64,000 bases of DNA. Source: Pandoraea fibrosis. GTDB lineage: Bacteria > Pseudomonadota > Gammaproteobacteria > Burkholderiales > Burkholderiaceae. Position numbers and translations under genes: made by a program. The stretch spans positions 372,001-436,000 of the forward strand of contig NZ_CP047385.1 of the NCBI RefSeq assembly GCF_000807775.2. Reading direction: 5' to 3'. Positions 37,078 through 45,350 of the stretch are shown piece by piece. Position 1 is the first letter of the stretch. Each line of letters opens with the position of its first letter. The notes under the pieces were generated by a model. The model was not told the DNA's origin and ran no database searches. It worked only from the letters and a program-made list of their open reading frames with translations.

Positions 37078-37659
37078 ATGTATGCTTTGGCAGCACCGGT
37101 CGAGACCGAGCTGGATATCAGGAAGAGCCGGTTCATCGGCATTGTCATGCCTGTGGCCTCGCGAGAGGCCGCGATGCGCGAACTCGACGCGCTGCGTGTG
37201 CGGTACCCCAACGCCACGCATTACTGCTGGGTGTTGTTGTGCGAGGGGGCGTCGGGTTTCGATGACGATGGCGAGCCGGGGGGCACGGCGGCCAAGCCGA
37301 TGTACAACGTGCTCATGCACAAGGGGTTGGCGAACGTGCTGGCGGTCGTCGTTCGGTACTACGGCGGTATCAAGCTCGGCGCGGGCGGATTGACCCGGGC
37401 CTACGGACAGGCGGTCAGCGAAGCGCTGAAGCTCGCGACGCTGACCGCCGTCGAGCCGACGGCGGAACCCCGTTACCGCTGCACGTTTGCCCACGAAGCG
37501 ACGCTGCGCCGGATCGCGGAACGTCATTGCGCCGAGGTGCTCGACGTCGGGTACGACGACGCCGTCACGCTCCGGTTACGGCTGAAAGTGCGTGACGTGG
37601 AGGCATTCGAAGCCGACGCAACCGAAGCGCTCAGCGGCGGGTTGGTGCGCTGCGACTGA
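37078..37659 (+). CDS. IMPACT (YigZ/UPF0029) family protein
   Basis: 193 residues. The N-terminal UPF0029 domain has KSRFIGIVMPVASREAAM, ATHYCWVLL, FDDDGEPGGTAAKPMYNVL and VVVRYYGGIKLGAGGLTRAYG, all strongly conserved in YigZ. The C-terminal ferredoxin-like DUF1949 domain follows. Members are linked to translation and stress but are poorly understood in bacteria. Probably cotranscribed with the PhzF-like gene. Confidence 0.94.
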   Translation: MYALAAPVETELDIRKSRFIGIVMPVASREAAMRELDALRVRYPNATHYCWVLLCEGASGFDDDGEPGGTAAKPMYNVLMHKGLANVLAVVVRYYGGIKLGAGGLTRAYGQAVSEALKLATLTAVEPTAEPRYRCTFAHEATLRRIAERHCAEVLDVGYDDAVTLRLRLKVRDVEAFEADATEALSGGLVRCD

Positions 37660-37691
37660 CCCGCCGCCCTCGCGTGACGATCAGCGGCGTT

Positions 37692-38210
37692 TCAGCGCAC
37701 GTTGACCACGCCGCGCATGCCGGCTTCGAAGTGTCCCGGTTCGAGGCAGGCGAATTCCACCGTCCCCGGCTGGGTGAAATGCCACACGAGCGTCTTGCGC
37801 TCACCCGGGTCCACCGTCACGGCATTGGGTTCGGCGTGGGACATGCCGGGCATCTGCTGCATCATCTTGGCGTGCTCTGCGAGCGACGCCGCCGTGCCCA
37901 ACGTCATTTCGTGGCGGATCTTGCCGTTGTTGGTCACCACGAAGCGCACCGTGTCGCCGCGACGCACGGTGAGCGTGGCGGGCGAGAAGCGCATGGTGTC
38001 GCGCATGTCGACATCGACCGTCCGGGTGGCCTGCGCGTCGTCGCCGGGTTCGCCGATGGCGGTGGCCGCGCCGCCGTGACCGTGCTGCATATGCATGGCG
38101 TGCGGATCGTCGGCAACGGCAGGGGCAGCGAATGCGAGCGAGGCGGCGCCGAACACGAACGGCATGGCGAAGACACGGGTGAAGCGCGAAGGGATACGTG
38201 AGCGAATCAT
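37692..38210 (-). CDS. Periplasmic cupredoxin (plastocyanin/azurin-like) of the copper operon
   Basis: 172 residues. Signal peptide to about residue 33 (FAAPAVADD), a His/Met-rich linker HAMHMQHGHGG, then a cupredoxin fold: MRFSPATLTVRRGDTVRFVVTN, KIRHEMTLG (first His ligand), a Met-rich insertion MMQQMPGMSH, and FACLEPGHFEAGMRGVVNV (Cys, His, Met). Type 1 copper protein, likely an electron or copper carrier for the oxidase encoded just upstream. Its ATG overlaps the oxidase stop. Confidence 0.92.
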   Translation of the reverse strand: MIRSRIPSRFTRVFAMPFVFGAASLAFAAPAVADDPHAMHMQHGHGGAATAIGEPGDDAQATRTVDVDMRDTMRFSPATLTVRRGDTVRFVVTNNGKIRHEMTLGTAASLAEHAKMMQQMPGMSHAEPNAVTVDPGERKTLVWHFTQPGTVEFACLEPGHFEAGMRGVVNVR

Positions 38211-39553
38211 GATTTGACTCCGGTTTTGCCCGCGTTGGCGGGCTGACGATGAGGAGAGGGTAACGCCGAAGCGCTGCCTTGCCACGGACTCGCGACCGAG
38301 CCTCGTGGCGCGCGATACGCGCCGGGATCGCGATAACTGTCGCGCGGCAGGTCCTGCCGCACTTTCAGGGTGGTGAACATGCCGCCCATTTCGATGGGGC
38401 CGTAGGGGCCGGTGCCGGTCATCATCGGCAACGTGTTCTCCGGCAGAGGCATCTCCATGCCGTTCATCGACGCACCGGTTTCGCCCATCGCCATATAGTC
38501 GGGAATGATGCGGGAGATCCGGGTGGCGATCTCGCGCTGGTTCACGCCCAGCATGGTCGGTACCTCGTGGCCCATCGGGTTCATCGTGTGGTGCGACTTG
38601 TGGCAGTGCAAGGCCCAGTCGCCGGGCTCGGTCGCCTCGAACTCGATGGCGCGCATCTGTCCCACGGCGACGTCGGTGGTGACCTCGGGCCATTGCGCGG
38701 TGGGCGGCACCCAGCCACCGTCGGTGCCCGTCACCTTGAACTCGTGACCGTGCAAGTGGATCGGGTGATTCGTCATCGTGAGATTGCCGATACGAATGCG
38801 CACCCGGTCGCCCTGACGCGCCACCAGCGGATCGATGCCGGGAAACGCCCGGCTGTTCCATGTCCACAGATTGAAGTCCGTCATTTCGTTCACCCGGGGC
38901 GTGCGGCTGCCGGGGTCGATGGCGTAGGCGTTGATGAGGAACACGTAGTCGCGCTCGACCGGCAGGAACGACGGGTCTTTCGGATGCGTGACCCAGAAGC
39001 CCATCAGGCCCATCGCCATCTGCATCATCTCGTCGGCATGCGGGTGATACATGAACGTGCCGGGACGCTTCGCTTCGAACTCGTAGACGTAGGTTTGCCC
39101 CGGTGCGATGGCGCGCTGGTTCAGACCCGCCACACCGTCCATGCCGTTGGGCAGGCGCTGGCCGTGCCAGTGCACGCTGGTGGCCTCGGGCAGACGGTTC
39201 GTGACGTACAGACGCACGCGATCGCCTTCCACGACTTCGATGGTCGGCCCGGGGCTCTGACCGTTATAGCCCCACAGATTTGCCTGCATGCCCGGCGCGA
39301 TTTCGCGCACGACCGGCTCGGCGATCAGGTGAAACTCTTTCACGCCATTGCGCATGCGCCACGGCAGTGTCCAGCCGTTGAGCGTGACGACAGGGCGATA
39401 CGGGCGGCCGTTGGGCGGCGCGAGCGGTTTGGCGGTGCTGGCGTCGCTGCGCGTGGCGGCGTCGGGCAGGGCGGCCAGGCTGGTGCGTTCGACGGCGGTC
39501 GCGCCCATGACGGCGAGGCTGGCGTCACGCAGGAATCGTCGGCGCGAAGTCAT
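38207..39553 (-). CDS. Multicopper oxidase (CopA/CueO-like), Tat-exported
   Basis: 448 residues. Tat signal TSRRRFLRDASLAVMGATA. Copper motifs in order: SVHWHGQRLPNGMDG, FMYHPHADEMMQM, HPIHLHGHEFKVTG, and WALHCHKSHHTMNPMGH, giving the type 1 site and trinuclear cluster. The C-terminal tail is Met-rich (GASMNGMEMPLPENTLPMM). It probably oxidises Cu(I) in the periplasm. Shorter than typical CopA, nearer the two- to three-domain type. It overlaps the TolC-like gene upstream and the cupredoxin gene downstream by ATGA. Confidence 0.94.
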   Translation of the reverse strand: MTSRRRFLRDASLAVMGATAVERTSLAALPDAATRSDASTAKPLAPPNGRPYRPVVTLNGWTLPWRMRNGVKEFHLIAEPVVREIAPGMQANLWGYNGQSPGPTIEVVEGDRVRLYVTNRLPEATSVHWHGQRLPNGMDGVAGLNQRAIAPGQTYVYEFEAKRPGTFMYHPHADEMMQMAMGLMGFWVTHPKDPSFLPVERDYVFLINAYAIDPGSRTPRVNEMTDFNLWTWNSRAFPGIDPLVARQGDRVRIRIGNLTMTNHPIHLHGHEFKVTGTDGGWVPPTAQWPEVTTDVAVGQMRAIEFEATEPGDWALHCHKSHHTMNPMGHEVPTMLGVNQREIATRISRIIPDYMAMGETGASMNGMEMPLPENTLPMMTGTGPYGPIEMGGMFTTLKVRQDLPRDSYRDPGAYRAPRGSVASPWQGSASALPSPHRQPANAGKTGVKS

Positions 39554-41115
39554 GCGCCACCTCCATGTGAGTGAGTCGGGGAAGGTTGCGAGGGCGGTGC
39601 GGCCGGCGCCGTGCCTTGAGGCGTAGCGGGTGTGGAGGCTGGGCCTGTGGTGTCGGCGGTGACATCGGTGTCGGCTTCTCCACCGCCCAGACTCTCGCGA
39701 AACGATGCGTCGGCCAGCCAGTAATCTGCCGTGGCATCGATGTAGGCCAGCACCGTATCGTGTTGCTCGCGCGCGTCGGTCAACAGGTCGAAGACGCTGG
39801 CGAGCATGCCGTTATAGCGCAGCAGCCATTCGTCCGAGACACGCTGGCGCATCGGCAGAATCGTCACGCGGTAGTGCTCGGCGATGTCCCAGGCGGCGAG
39901 TGTCTGGGCGCGCCGCGTGCGAACGTCGGCACGCGCGGCGACCGCTGTGTCCGCAAGGCGGTCGACGCTCTGGCGATAGCGCGCTTCGGCACCGGCCACG
40001 CGTGCGGTGCCCCAGTCGAAGAGCGGCACCTCCAGCGAGATCTCGTAACCCCGCTCGTTGGGTGAGCCCGTCGCACTGTTGTTGCGATAGGCGGTGTCGA
40101 GCACGTTGACGAAGCGCGTGACGCGCGTGAGTCCCAGATCGCTCGCCGTGCTGTCGAGCGCGGCACGAGCGGCGCGAATGTCGGCACGTTCGCGTAACGC
40201 CTGGGCTTCGGCGTCAGGCCATGTCGGCCGCATGCGCGGGAGCGCCGGCAGACGTGCCGGCAGCGTGAAGCTCAGTTGCTGGCCCCACAGACCCATTTGC
40301 CGGGCGAGTTGTTCGCGTGCTGTGCCGGCCTGTTCACGCGCTCGTGCGAGGCGCGCCGCCGTGTCGGCGTAGACGAGATTTTCCTGCGTGCGACGCATCG
40401 CACTGAAATTGCCCGCGCGCGCCATGCCGTCGGCGAGTTCGCTGGCCGCCTGGGTGGCGAGACTCGTCTGCTCGAGAATCTGCACGCGTTCCTGCGCGGC
40501 CACGGCATCAATCCACGCGCGGCGTGTGAGCGTCGCCTGTTCGATGACGGCCTGCGTCACTTGTGCCTGTACCTGCGCGAAGCGGCGCGCTTCAATGCGC
40601 GAGGCGAGTGGCATCGTGAGCACACGAACGAAGTCGAGTCCCCATGTGCGTTCGATGCCGATATCGCCGCCGCCCTGCACGCGTTGGAATGAGAAGCGCG
40701 GATTGGGCAGGCGTCCGGCTTGCACGAGCGAGGCTTCGGCGATGCCGAGTTCCGCATAGGTCGCTTGCAGGCCGCGATGATTGAGCAGCGTGAGACGCAC
40801 GGCGGTGTCGATGTCCAGGGGGCGGGCGAGCCAGTCGTCGCGTGTTTTTGCGAGGTCTTGTAACGCGGCATCGTCGCGTGCCCAGACTGCCGGTTCGCCA
40901 AGGTGCTGCTGCGTCGCTTGCGCGACCGGGCCAAAGCCGCCGTCGCTGCTGAACGTCGCGCAACCCGATAGTGCCAGCGTGGCAAGGGCCGCGACGATCA
41001 ACGGTGCGCGGCGGTGTTGGCCCGGTCGCGAGACGGCGGGCGCACTTTGCCGAGCGGGGAACGCAAGCGTCGCATTCGGCATGACGGAGCGCGGGAGGAG
41101 GAGGGAAGCTGTCAT
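39550..41115 (-). CDS. TolC/CusC-type outer-membrane efflux lipoprotein
   Basis: 521 residues. Lipobox ATLALSGC with Cys52. Two long-helix repeats of the outer-membrane factor family are visible: DIDTAVRLTLLNHRGLQATYAELGIAEASLVQAGRLPNP and, in the second half, RADIRAARAALDSTASDLGLTRVTRF with LEVPLFDWGTARVAGAEARYRQS. The tail ends in Pro/Ser/Gly and His (THSHGGGA). No RND pump or membrane-fusion gene is nearby, so it may pair with an efflux pump elsewhere or support the oxidase system. Start follows AAGGAGG. Confidence 0.92.
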   Translation of the reverse strand: MTASLLLPRSVMPNATLAFPARQSAPAVSRPGQHRRAPLIVAALATLALSGCATFSSDGGFGPVAQATQQHLGEPAVWARDDAALQDLAKTRDDWLARPLDIDTAVRLTLLNHRGLQATYAELGIAEASLVQAGRLPNPRFSFQRVQGGGDIGIERTWGLDFVRVLTMPLASRIEARRFAQVQAQVTQAVIEQATLTRRAWIDAVAAQERVQILEQTSLATQAASELADGMARAGNFSAMRRTQENLVYADTAARLARAREQAGTAREQLARQMGLWGQQLSFTLPARLPALPRMRPTWPDAEAQALRERADIRAARAALDSTASDLGLTRVTRFVNVLDTAYRNNSATGSPNERGYEISLEVPLFDWGTARVAGAEARYRQSVDRLADTAVAARADVRTRRAQTLAAWDIAEHYRVTILPMRQRVSDEWLLRYNGMLASVFDLLTDAREQHDTVLAYIDATADYWLADASFRESLGGGEADTDVTADTTGPASTPATPQGTAPAAPPSQPSPTHSHGGGA

Positions 41116-41510
41116 CGCGCGCCTCCTTGCGTGCCGTGTCCGGCATGTCCCGCATGTCCATTGACCGGTGCCGCAGTGGCGCCGCCCATGTCGTGGCGAC
41201 TGCCGGACATCTCTGTCATGTCTGTCATCGCGGAAACACTGGCGTTCACCTTGCGCCAATCGCCCGTGGGGACAGATAGCGCGGGACGGGAAAAGTCGTG
41301 CAGCACGCCGACGGGCAACGGACCGGCGAGGGCATCCGGCGAAGCGGGATCATCGGATCCGGTCGGGCTCGCGTGACCATCATGAGCCGCGTGAGCCGGG
41401 AGTGCCGGGGCACTCGTCGCGCTGCTGGCTGGCGCTGGCCACGCGCTCCACAGCGATAACACGGCCGGCACGATCCACGTGTGCCGTCGTAGAGAAGTGA
41501 GAAACGTCAT
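41112..41510 (-). CDS. Small periplasmic His/Met-rich protein, first gene of the copper operon
   Basis: 132 residues. Signal peptide (SLRRHTWIVPAVLSLWSAWPAPASSATSA region), then HAAHDGHASP, a middle DFSRPALSVPTGDWRKVNASV, and a Met/His/Gly tail with MTDMTEMSGSRHDMGG and NGHAGHAGHG. This looks like a copper-binding or sensing periplasmic factor; I know no named family. Its stop overlaps the TolC-like start (ATGA), so it heads a four-gene coupled operon. Confidence 0.8.
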   Translation of the reverse strand: MTFLTSLRRHTWIVPAVLSLWSAWPAPASSATSAPALPAHAAHDGHASPTGSDDPASPDALAGPLPVGVLHDFSRPALSVPTGDWRKVNASVSAMTDMTEMSGSRHDMGGATAAPVNGHAGHAGHGTQGGAR

Positions 41511-41747
41511 CGAAAGGCTCGTCAATCTGGCGATGCCGTGACCGCGCCACGCATTGACGAGGCGCGACGGCGTCGCAGGTTCAACTGGCAGACGGACTCA
41601 ACGCGACGACGCGAACGACCGGCGAATGCAGGCCGGTCACGTGACAGTGCGCAAAGTCAGTCAGACGGAGAACGGAGACGGTCAGTCATCGGCCGGCACG
41701 ATGCAGCATCGAATGATGTCTGTCATCGAGACACCGGCGAGGAACCG

Positions 41748-42200
41748 TCAGGCGACGAGGGCTTTCGGTGGGCGCTCAGGCACGGCAACGACGGCGCTGG
41801 CGGCCGACGTGCGAAGGAAGGGGATCGCGGCGGACGGTTGGGCGTCCGGCGTGCGAATGGCAACACTGGGCGGGAGCGCCGTGCAGACGACGCACGCCGC
41901 GCAGGCCGAGCAACTCGCATGGAGGGTGTGCGGGTTGGCCGCCGCCGCGGGGTCCGACGACGCGTCTTGATTGGCCGTCGGAGACGCGCTCGCGTTGTCT
42001 GCAGCGGCGCTGTCATGGTGATGCATGCCGGGCATGGCGTTGCCCTGTGCAGACATCGTCATCGCGTGATGCATGGCCATTGTGGCGCTGGCGTCAGTCG
42101 TCGTTCCCGGTGCGCAATGCGTGCGCAGTGCGGCCATTGCCTGCAAGGGCATGGTTACGCACAACAGCCACAGCACGAGAAGTTTGCGCCAGCGATTCAT
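41748..42200 (-). CDS. Small periplasmic metal-rich protein (His/Met and Cys clusters)
   Basis: 150 residues from the Met at 42200, with signal sequence KLLVLWLLCVTMPLQAMAA. The mature protein has a His/Met stretch MAMHHAMTMSAQGNAMPGMH and a Cys cluster CSACAACVVC, then ends ERPPKALVA. The layout recalls small CzcI/DUF2946-like proteins near metal-efflux genes; function unproven. It lies 237 bp upstream of the copper operon on the same strand. Confidence 0.72.
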   Translation of the reverse strand: MNRWRKLLVLWLLCVTMPLQAMAALRTHCAPGTTTDASATMAMHHAMTMSAQGNAMPGMHHHDSAAADNASASPTANQDASSDPAAAANPHTLHASCSACAACVVCTALPPSVAIRTPDAQPSAAIPFLRTSAASAVVAVPERPPKALVA

Positions 42201-42258
42201 GCCGCGCAGTCTAGCACCGCCTGTGCGACGCTCGCAAATCGACACGACGTCGTGTCGA

Positions 42259-42666
42259 TCACCAATGCTCGAAAAGATGAAACGCTTCGAAGTGCGTGCG
42301 CCGTCGCGAGAGCGCGACAAGATTGACGACACACACCACGGCGACGAGCACGAAGAGTGGCGCGGAGACCTCGATGGTGTCGCGCGCGAGCACCGAGATG
42401 GACGTCAGCCCGATCATGAGCGCAAGCATCGCGCGATGTAGCCATGCTGCCAAACGAAGATGCCGTTCGGATTGCGCGACCAGCACCACAAGCGAGACAT
42501 AGAACGGCGCGGCAAGCAGGGCGAGCACGCATAGCGCGAGCAACACGCCAAGTACGCTGGCGAGCAGCTCATGCCCGTCGGCGGCGCTCGATTGCACGCC
42601 GACGACCGTCGCGGCCGCGAGGTAAAGCAGCATCAGACCATCCAGAACGATCGCGAGTCGGCTCAT
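42259..42666 (-). CDS. Four-helix membrane protein of unknown function
   Basis: 135 residues with hydrophobic segments at about 5-25, 35-65, 78-97 and 100-118 and a short basic end RRRTHFEAFHLFEHW. No family recognised. The start follows CGGAGA and overlaps the stop of the gene upstream (ATGA), so the two are coupled. Confidence 0.72.
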   Translation of the reverse strand: MSRLAIVLDGLMLLYLAAATVVGVQSSAADGHELLASVLGVLLALCVLALLAAPFYVSLVVLVAQSERHLRLAAWLHRAMLALMIGLTSISVLARDTIEVSAPLFVLVAVVCVVNLVALSRRRTHFEAFHLFEHW

Positions 42667-43067
42667 GACGTCTCTCCGCCTATCGATAACAAGCCCAGCC
42701 AGACGGCGGCCGCCTCGATGCTTGCAGGATCGGACGTCGCCTGAACCCGATAAATCGACACGTTGCCGCTGTCGTCGACACAGAAAAGATCGCGCTCGAG
42801 GTCGGCAACGATGTCGAGCCGTTGCTGAAATCGGTAGAAGCCCAGCGGGGTGAGATCCTGCACGAGCGCCGCGAGCGTTTCGGGGTAGAGGTACAACCGT
42901 CGGGGCCAGTGGCCGTGGCGAAAGCGGAACTTGCCCACGGCGCCAAGCACATGGGCGAGCGTGCCGCCGTGCCCGCGAACGTGCCGCATGAGACGCGCCA
43001 TATCGCGCGCCTTGCCGTTCTCCGGACTATCGGGGCGAAGACCGCAGGGGAGGGTGGGGTGTCCCAT
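42663..43067 (-). CDS. Soluble protein of unknown function coupled to a membrane protein
   Basis: 134 residues, no signal or membrane segment. Visible features are MARLMRHVRGHGGTLAHVLGAVGKFRFRHGHWPRRLYLYPETL and a mixed alpha/beta end DLFCVDDSGNVSIYRVQATSD. A Met at codon 23 is another possible start. The coupled membrane protein downstream suggests a two-component cell-envelope function, but I cannot name it. Confidence 0.65.
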   Translation of the reverse strand: MGHPTLPCGLRPDSPENGKARDMARLMRHVRGHGGTLAHVLGAVGKFRFRHGHWPRRLYLYPETLAALVQDLTPLGFYRFQQRLDIVADLERDLFCVDDSGNVSIYRVQATSDPASIEAAAVWLGLLSIGGETS

Positions 43068-43278
43068 GGTTCACCCCGCGTCACGCACAACCACGCGAGC
43101 GCATTGCGAGCAATGCACTGCGGAAGACGCACACGTATCCACAAACACTCCGTTGACTTCCCGAAAGTGAGTGCCCGGCGAATATTGATCTTGTGTCTCG
43201 ATAGTTGCAGAGCGATGCCGCGTGCGAAATCCGCACTTTCGCTTAATCCGTCGGCATGAGGTGTCGCGCGAGGCCGAC

Positions 43279-43515
43279 AGATGACGGCTGTCATCTATCG
43301 CAGCGTGCGGCTGTGTGTCGGCAGGAGAGGCACAAATGGAAACCGGCGGGCTAAGCCGCCGGTTGAGGCCCCATCGGGGCATCGCCAGCCGCGTGTACCG
43401 GCGCGGCGTGGTAAGGGCCAAGGAGACTTGGCACCTGGGGGTATTGCCGTCATGCACTGAACCACCATCGGTTCCCGGCCGTGCCCATGCAGTTTCACTG
43501 CGATTGCAGTATAGG
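43279..43515 (+). ncRNA. Hairpin-rich candidate structured RNA
   Basis: Consecutive hairpins read on the plus strand: AGATGAC-GGCT-GTCATCT (43279-43296), AACCGGCGG-GCTAAG-CCGCCGGTT (43341-43364), GCCCC-ATC-GGGGC (43368-43380), GCCGCG...CGCGGC (about 43388-43407), GCCAAG-GAGA-CTTGGC (43417-43432) and GCAGT-TTC-ACTGC (43489-43501). The GAGA loop is a GNRA loop only on the plus strand, which suggests the sense strand. No gene is seen from 43068 to 43740. It could be an orphan IscB/IS200-type guide RNA, a leader RNA, or chance stems in GC-rich DNA. Confidence 0.4.
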
Positions 43516-43740
43516 TCGCGGGCAGCCTTCGTGAATCGGCCTTTTGGATGAGCACGCAGCGCAAGCGAACTATCGGGCGTTCACACACTCGAAATGGCGC
43601 ACGATTTCCCCTGTGACCGTGGTTTCGTCCGTGCCGACTTTGGGTTCTAATGGCACCATTCATGGCGGATATCGCAAGTGGCGCAGCCCCGCACGGCGAC
43701 CACGCTGCACGCCACCGCACTCAGTCATAACATTCCAACG

Positions 43741-44256
43741 ATGGCAACGAATTCACGACAACGATGGGCCTTGCTCGCTTGCCTTTGCGCAGTGCAGCCG
43801 GCCTTCGCCGCCGACCAGTGTGAGGGCATCCTCTTGCTGGCCAAGAGCGCGCAGAACGGTTTTGAAGATATCACCGGCCCGCTCGCGGCCAAGAACGAGC
43901 GTGGCGAAAGCTATCAGGCCACTTATTCGGTGCCGGGCGGCGACTGCAAGGTGTTCCGGGCCACAGGCCTCGCGCCGACCTACGAGTGCATCTGGGATTA
44001 CCAGAAAATCACGCCGATGGATCTGCGCAATCAGGCGCAGTCGTTCGCGACGCAGGTCTCGCGTTGCACCCGTGGCGTGACGACGTTGCGCACCACGACC
44101 ACGAACCCGGCGGGCCTGCCTGCCGAATGGCAGAGCGCGACCAGGAAGTATGCGCGTCCGGTCAACTTCACGGTCACGGCGCAGGATCTGGTAACGCCGC
44201 GCGGCGAGCGGATGCGCGAGATTTCGCTGTCCGTCGAGAAACAGGTCGAGAAGTAA
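43741..44256 (+). CDS. Secreted protein of unknown function
   Basis: 171 residues from the Met before NSRQRWALLACLCAVQPAFAA, a clear signal peptide. The mature part begins DQCEGILLLAKSAQNGFEDI and has Cys in DQCEG, GDCKVFR, YECIWDY and SRCTRG, four in all, suggesting two disulfides. No family recognised. An in-frame Met 21 codons upstream would hide the signal peptide, so it was not used. Confidence 0.75.
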   Translation: MATNSRQRWALLACLCAVQPAFAADQCEGILLLAKSAQNGFEDITGPLAAKNERGESYQATYSVPGGDCKVFRATGLAPTYECIWDYQKITPMDLRNQAQSFATQVSRCTRGVTTLRTTTTNPAGLPAEWQSATRKYARPVNFTVTAQDLVTPRGERMREISLSVEKQVEK

Positions 44257-44544
44257 GACGAGTGTCGCACTCGCAGACGTTGACGGCGCGCTTGGCTCAC
44301 GTCGATCAATGCTCTCAAAGCCCCGTCGGCTATGGCCCTGCGGGGCGGCTTGTGTAAGCGGATTGCCGCAGTTACAAACGGTTGCAGACCACGTCAGGCA
44401 TTAACATTTTTTCGGTCGACGCTCGTTCGGCTGACCCGGTACAGTCATTCTTGAGGCGTATGGCGCACTTGCAACCCGCAAGGTAGCCAATGCGTCCCGT
44501 GCCAACCGGCCCCACTCAGGGCCGGGTGCCGTGGCTGAACCCAA

Positions 44545-44811
44545 ATGCGTGCCCGACTTCGTTACTGTTTCCTGTTGCTGCTGGTGTGTGCCTACCCTGC
44601 CTGGGCTGACGGTGGGCGTGGGCGCGACGTGCTGGACGTGAACAAGGCATCGCTTCGGGAAGACATCAGTCGTTTCAACGCCGATCGTGGCCGTGGACAG
44701 TCCGCCTATCCGAACTGGGCTGCCCCGGCGGAGCCCCGCGAACGTCAGTACACCCCGCAGGGCGAGCCACGCGGCCCGCGCGGCGGCGAGGGCAACCGTC
44801 GCAATCGCTAA
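44545..44811 (+). CDS. Small secreted Arg/Gly-rich protein
   Basis: 88 residues. Signal peptide RARLRYCFLLLLVCAYPAWA, then DGGRGRDVLDVNKASLREDI and a Gly/Arg/Pro tail GEPRGPRGGEGNRRNR. No ribosome-binding site of note and no known family. The signal peptide and codon bias support it as real. Confidence 0.6.
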   Translation: MRARLRYCFLLLLVCAYPAWADGGRGRDVLDVNKASLREDISRFNADRGRGQSAYPNWAAPAEPRERQYTPQGEPRGPRGGEGNRRNR

Positions 44812-44975
44812 CGGGCGCCGGCGCCCACCCTCATGACGCGCTGACGCCATTCACCGTTCGCGGGCGAGTCCTTCGGCCCGCTGATCGCACCCCCTACAGC
44901 CCGTATGTCACCGTGCCGGACAATTTGCCCGGCATCGCGCCGCATTTTTTTCCTCACCCCCTCCCGAATGCATCG

Positions 44976-44997
44976 AATGTTGCACATGTGCAACATT
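44976..44997. promoter_or_regulatory. Perfect 22-bp palindrome upstream of the porin gene
   Basis: Arms AATGTTGCACA and TGTGCAACATT without any spacer or mismatch, centred on CACATGTG. It lies 354 bp before the porin start in the 539-bp gap 44812-45350, where no gene was found. This gap is AT-rich near 45040-45140 and probably holds the porin promoter. Confidence 0.55.
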
Positions 44998-45350
44998 GAC
45001 TGCGGCCGACGCGACCCAATGACGTCTGACGGTCGTATATGCCAATTGCCTATTATTGCCGCACGTCACGGTGAATGTGAGTGTTCGCTAACCCGCTGAT
45101 ATAAGGGATATATCGATTTCGTTATACCGGGATTAATAGCGGCGCGGGTGGTCGGCCGATTTTTGTCTCCCCACCATTTCCGAGCCACGTCGTGTGGTGC
45201 TTTTTTCGTGCGGTGCCGCCCTATCTGCGCATGGCGGGGCTGTGCGAGAATCACGGCCGTTTATCAGGGAGGCGCTTCTTCAGCGGGCGCCGGCAGGTCC
45301 CGCGCAACGCGGGAACAGGCATACAAAATACATAAACCAAGGAGAAGTCA

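Noticed and set aside
37692..41510. Complete CusCBA efflux system
   Set aside because: Only the outer-membrane factor is present; no RND pump or membrane-fusion gene is seen anywhere in the window.
43279..43515. Cobalamin or other known riboswitch
   Set aside because: A GCCAAGGAGAC segment recalled the B12 box, but the core CCGCAACTG-type region and the expected order of helices are absent on both strands.
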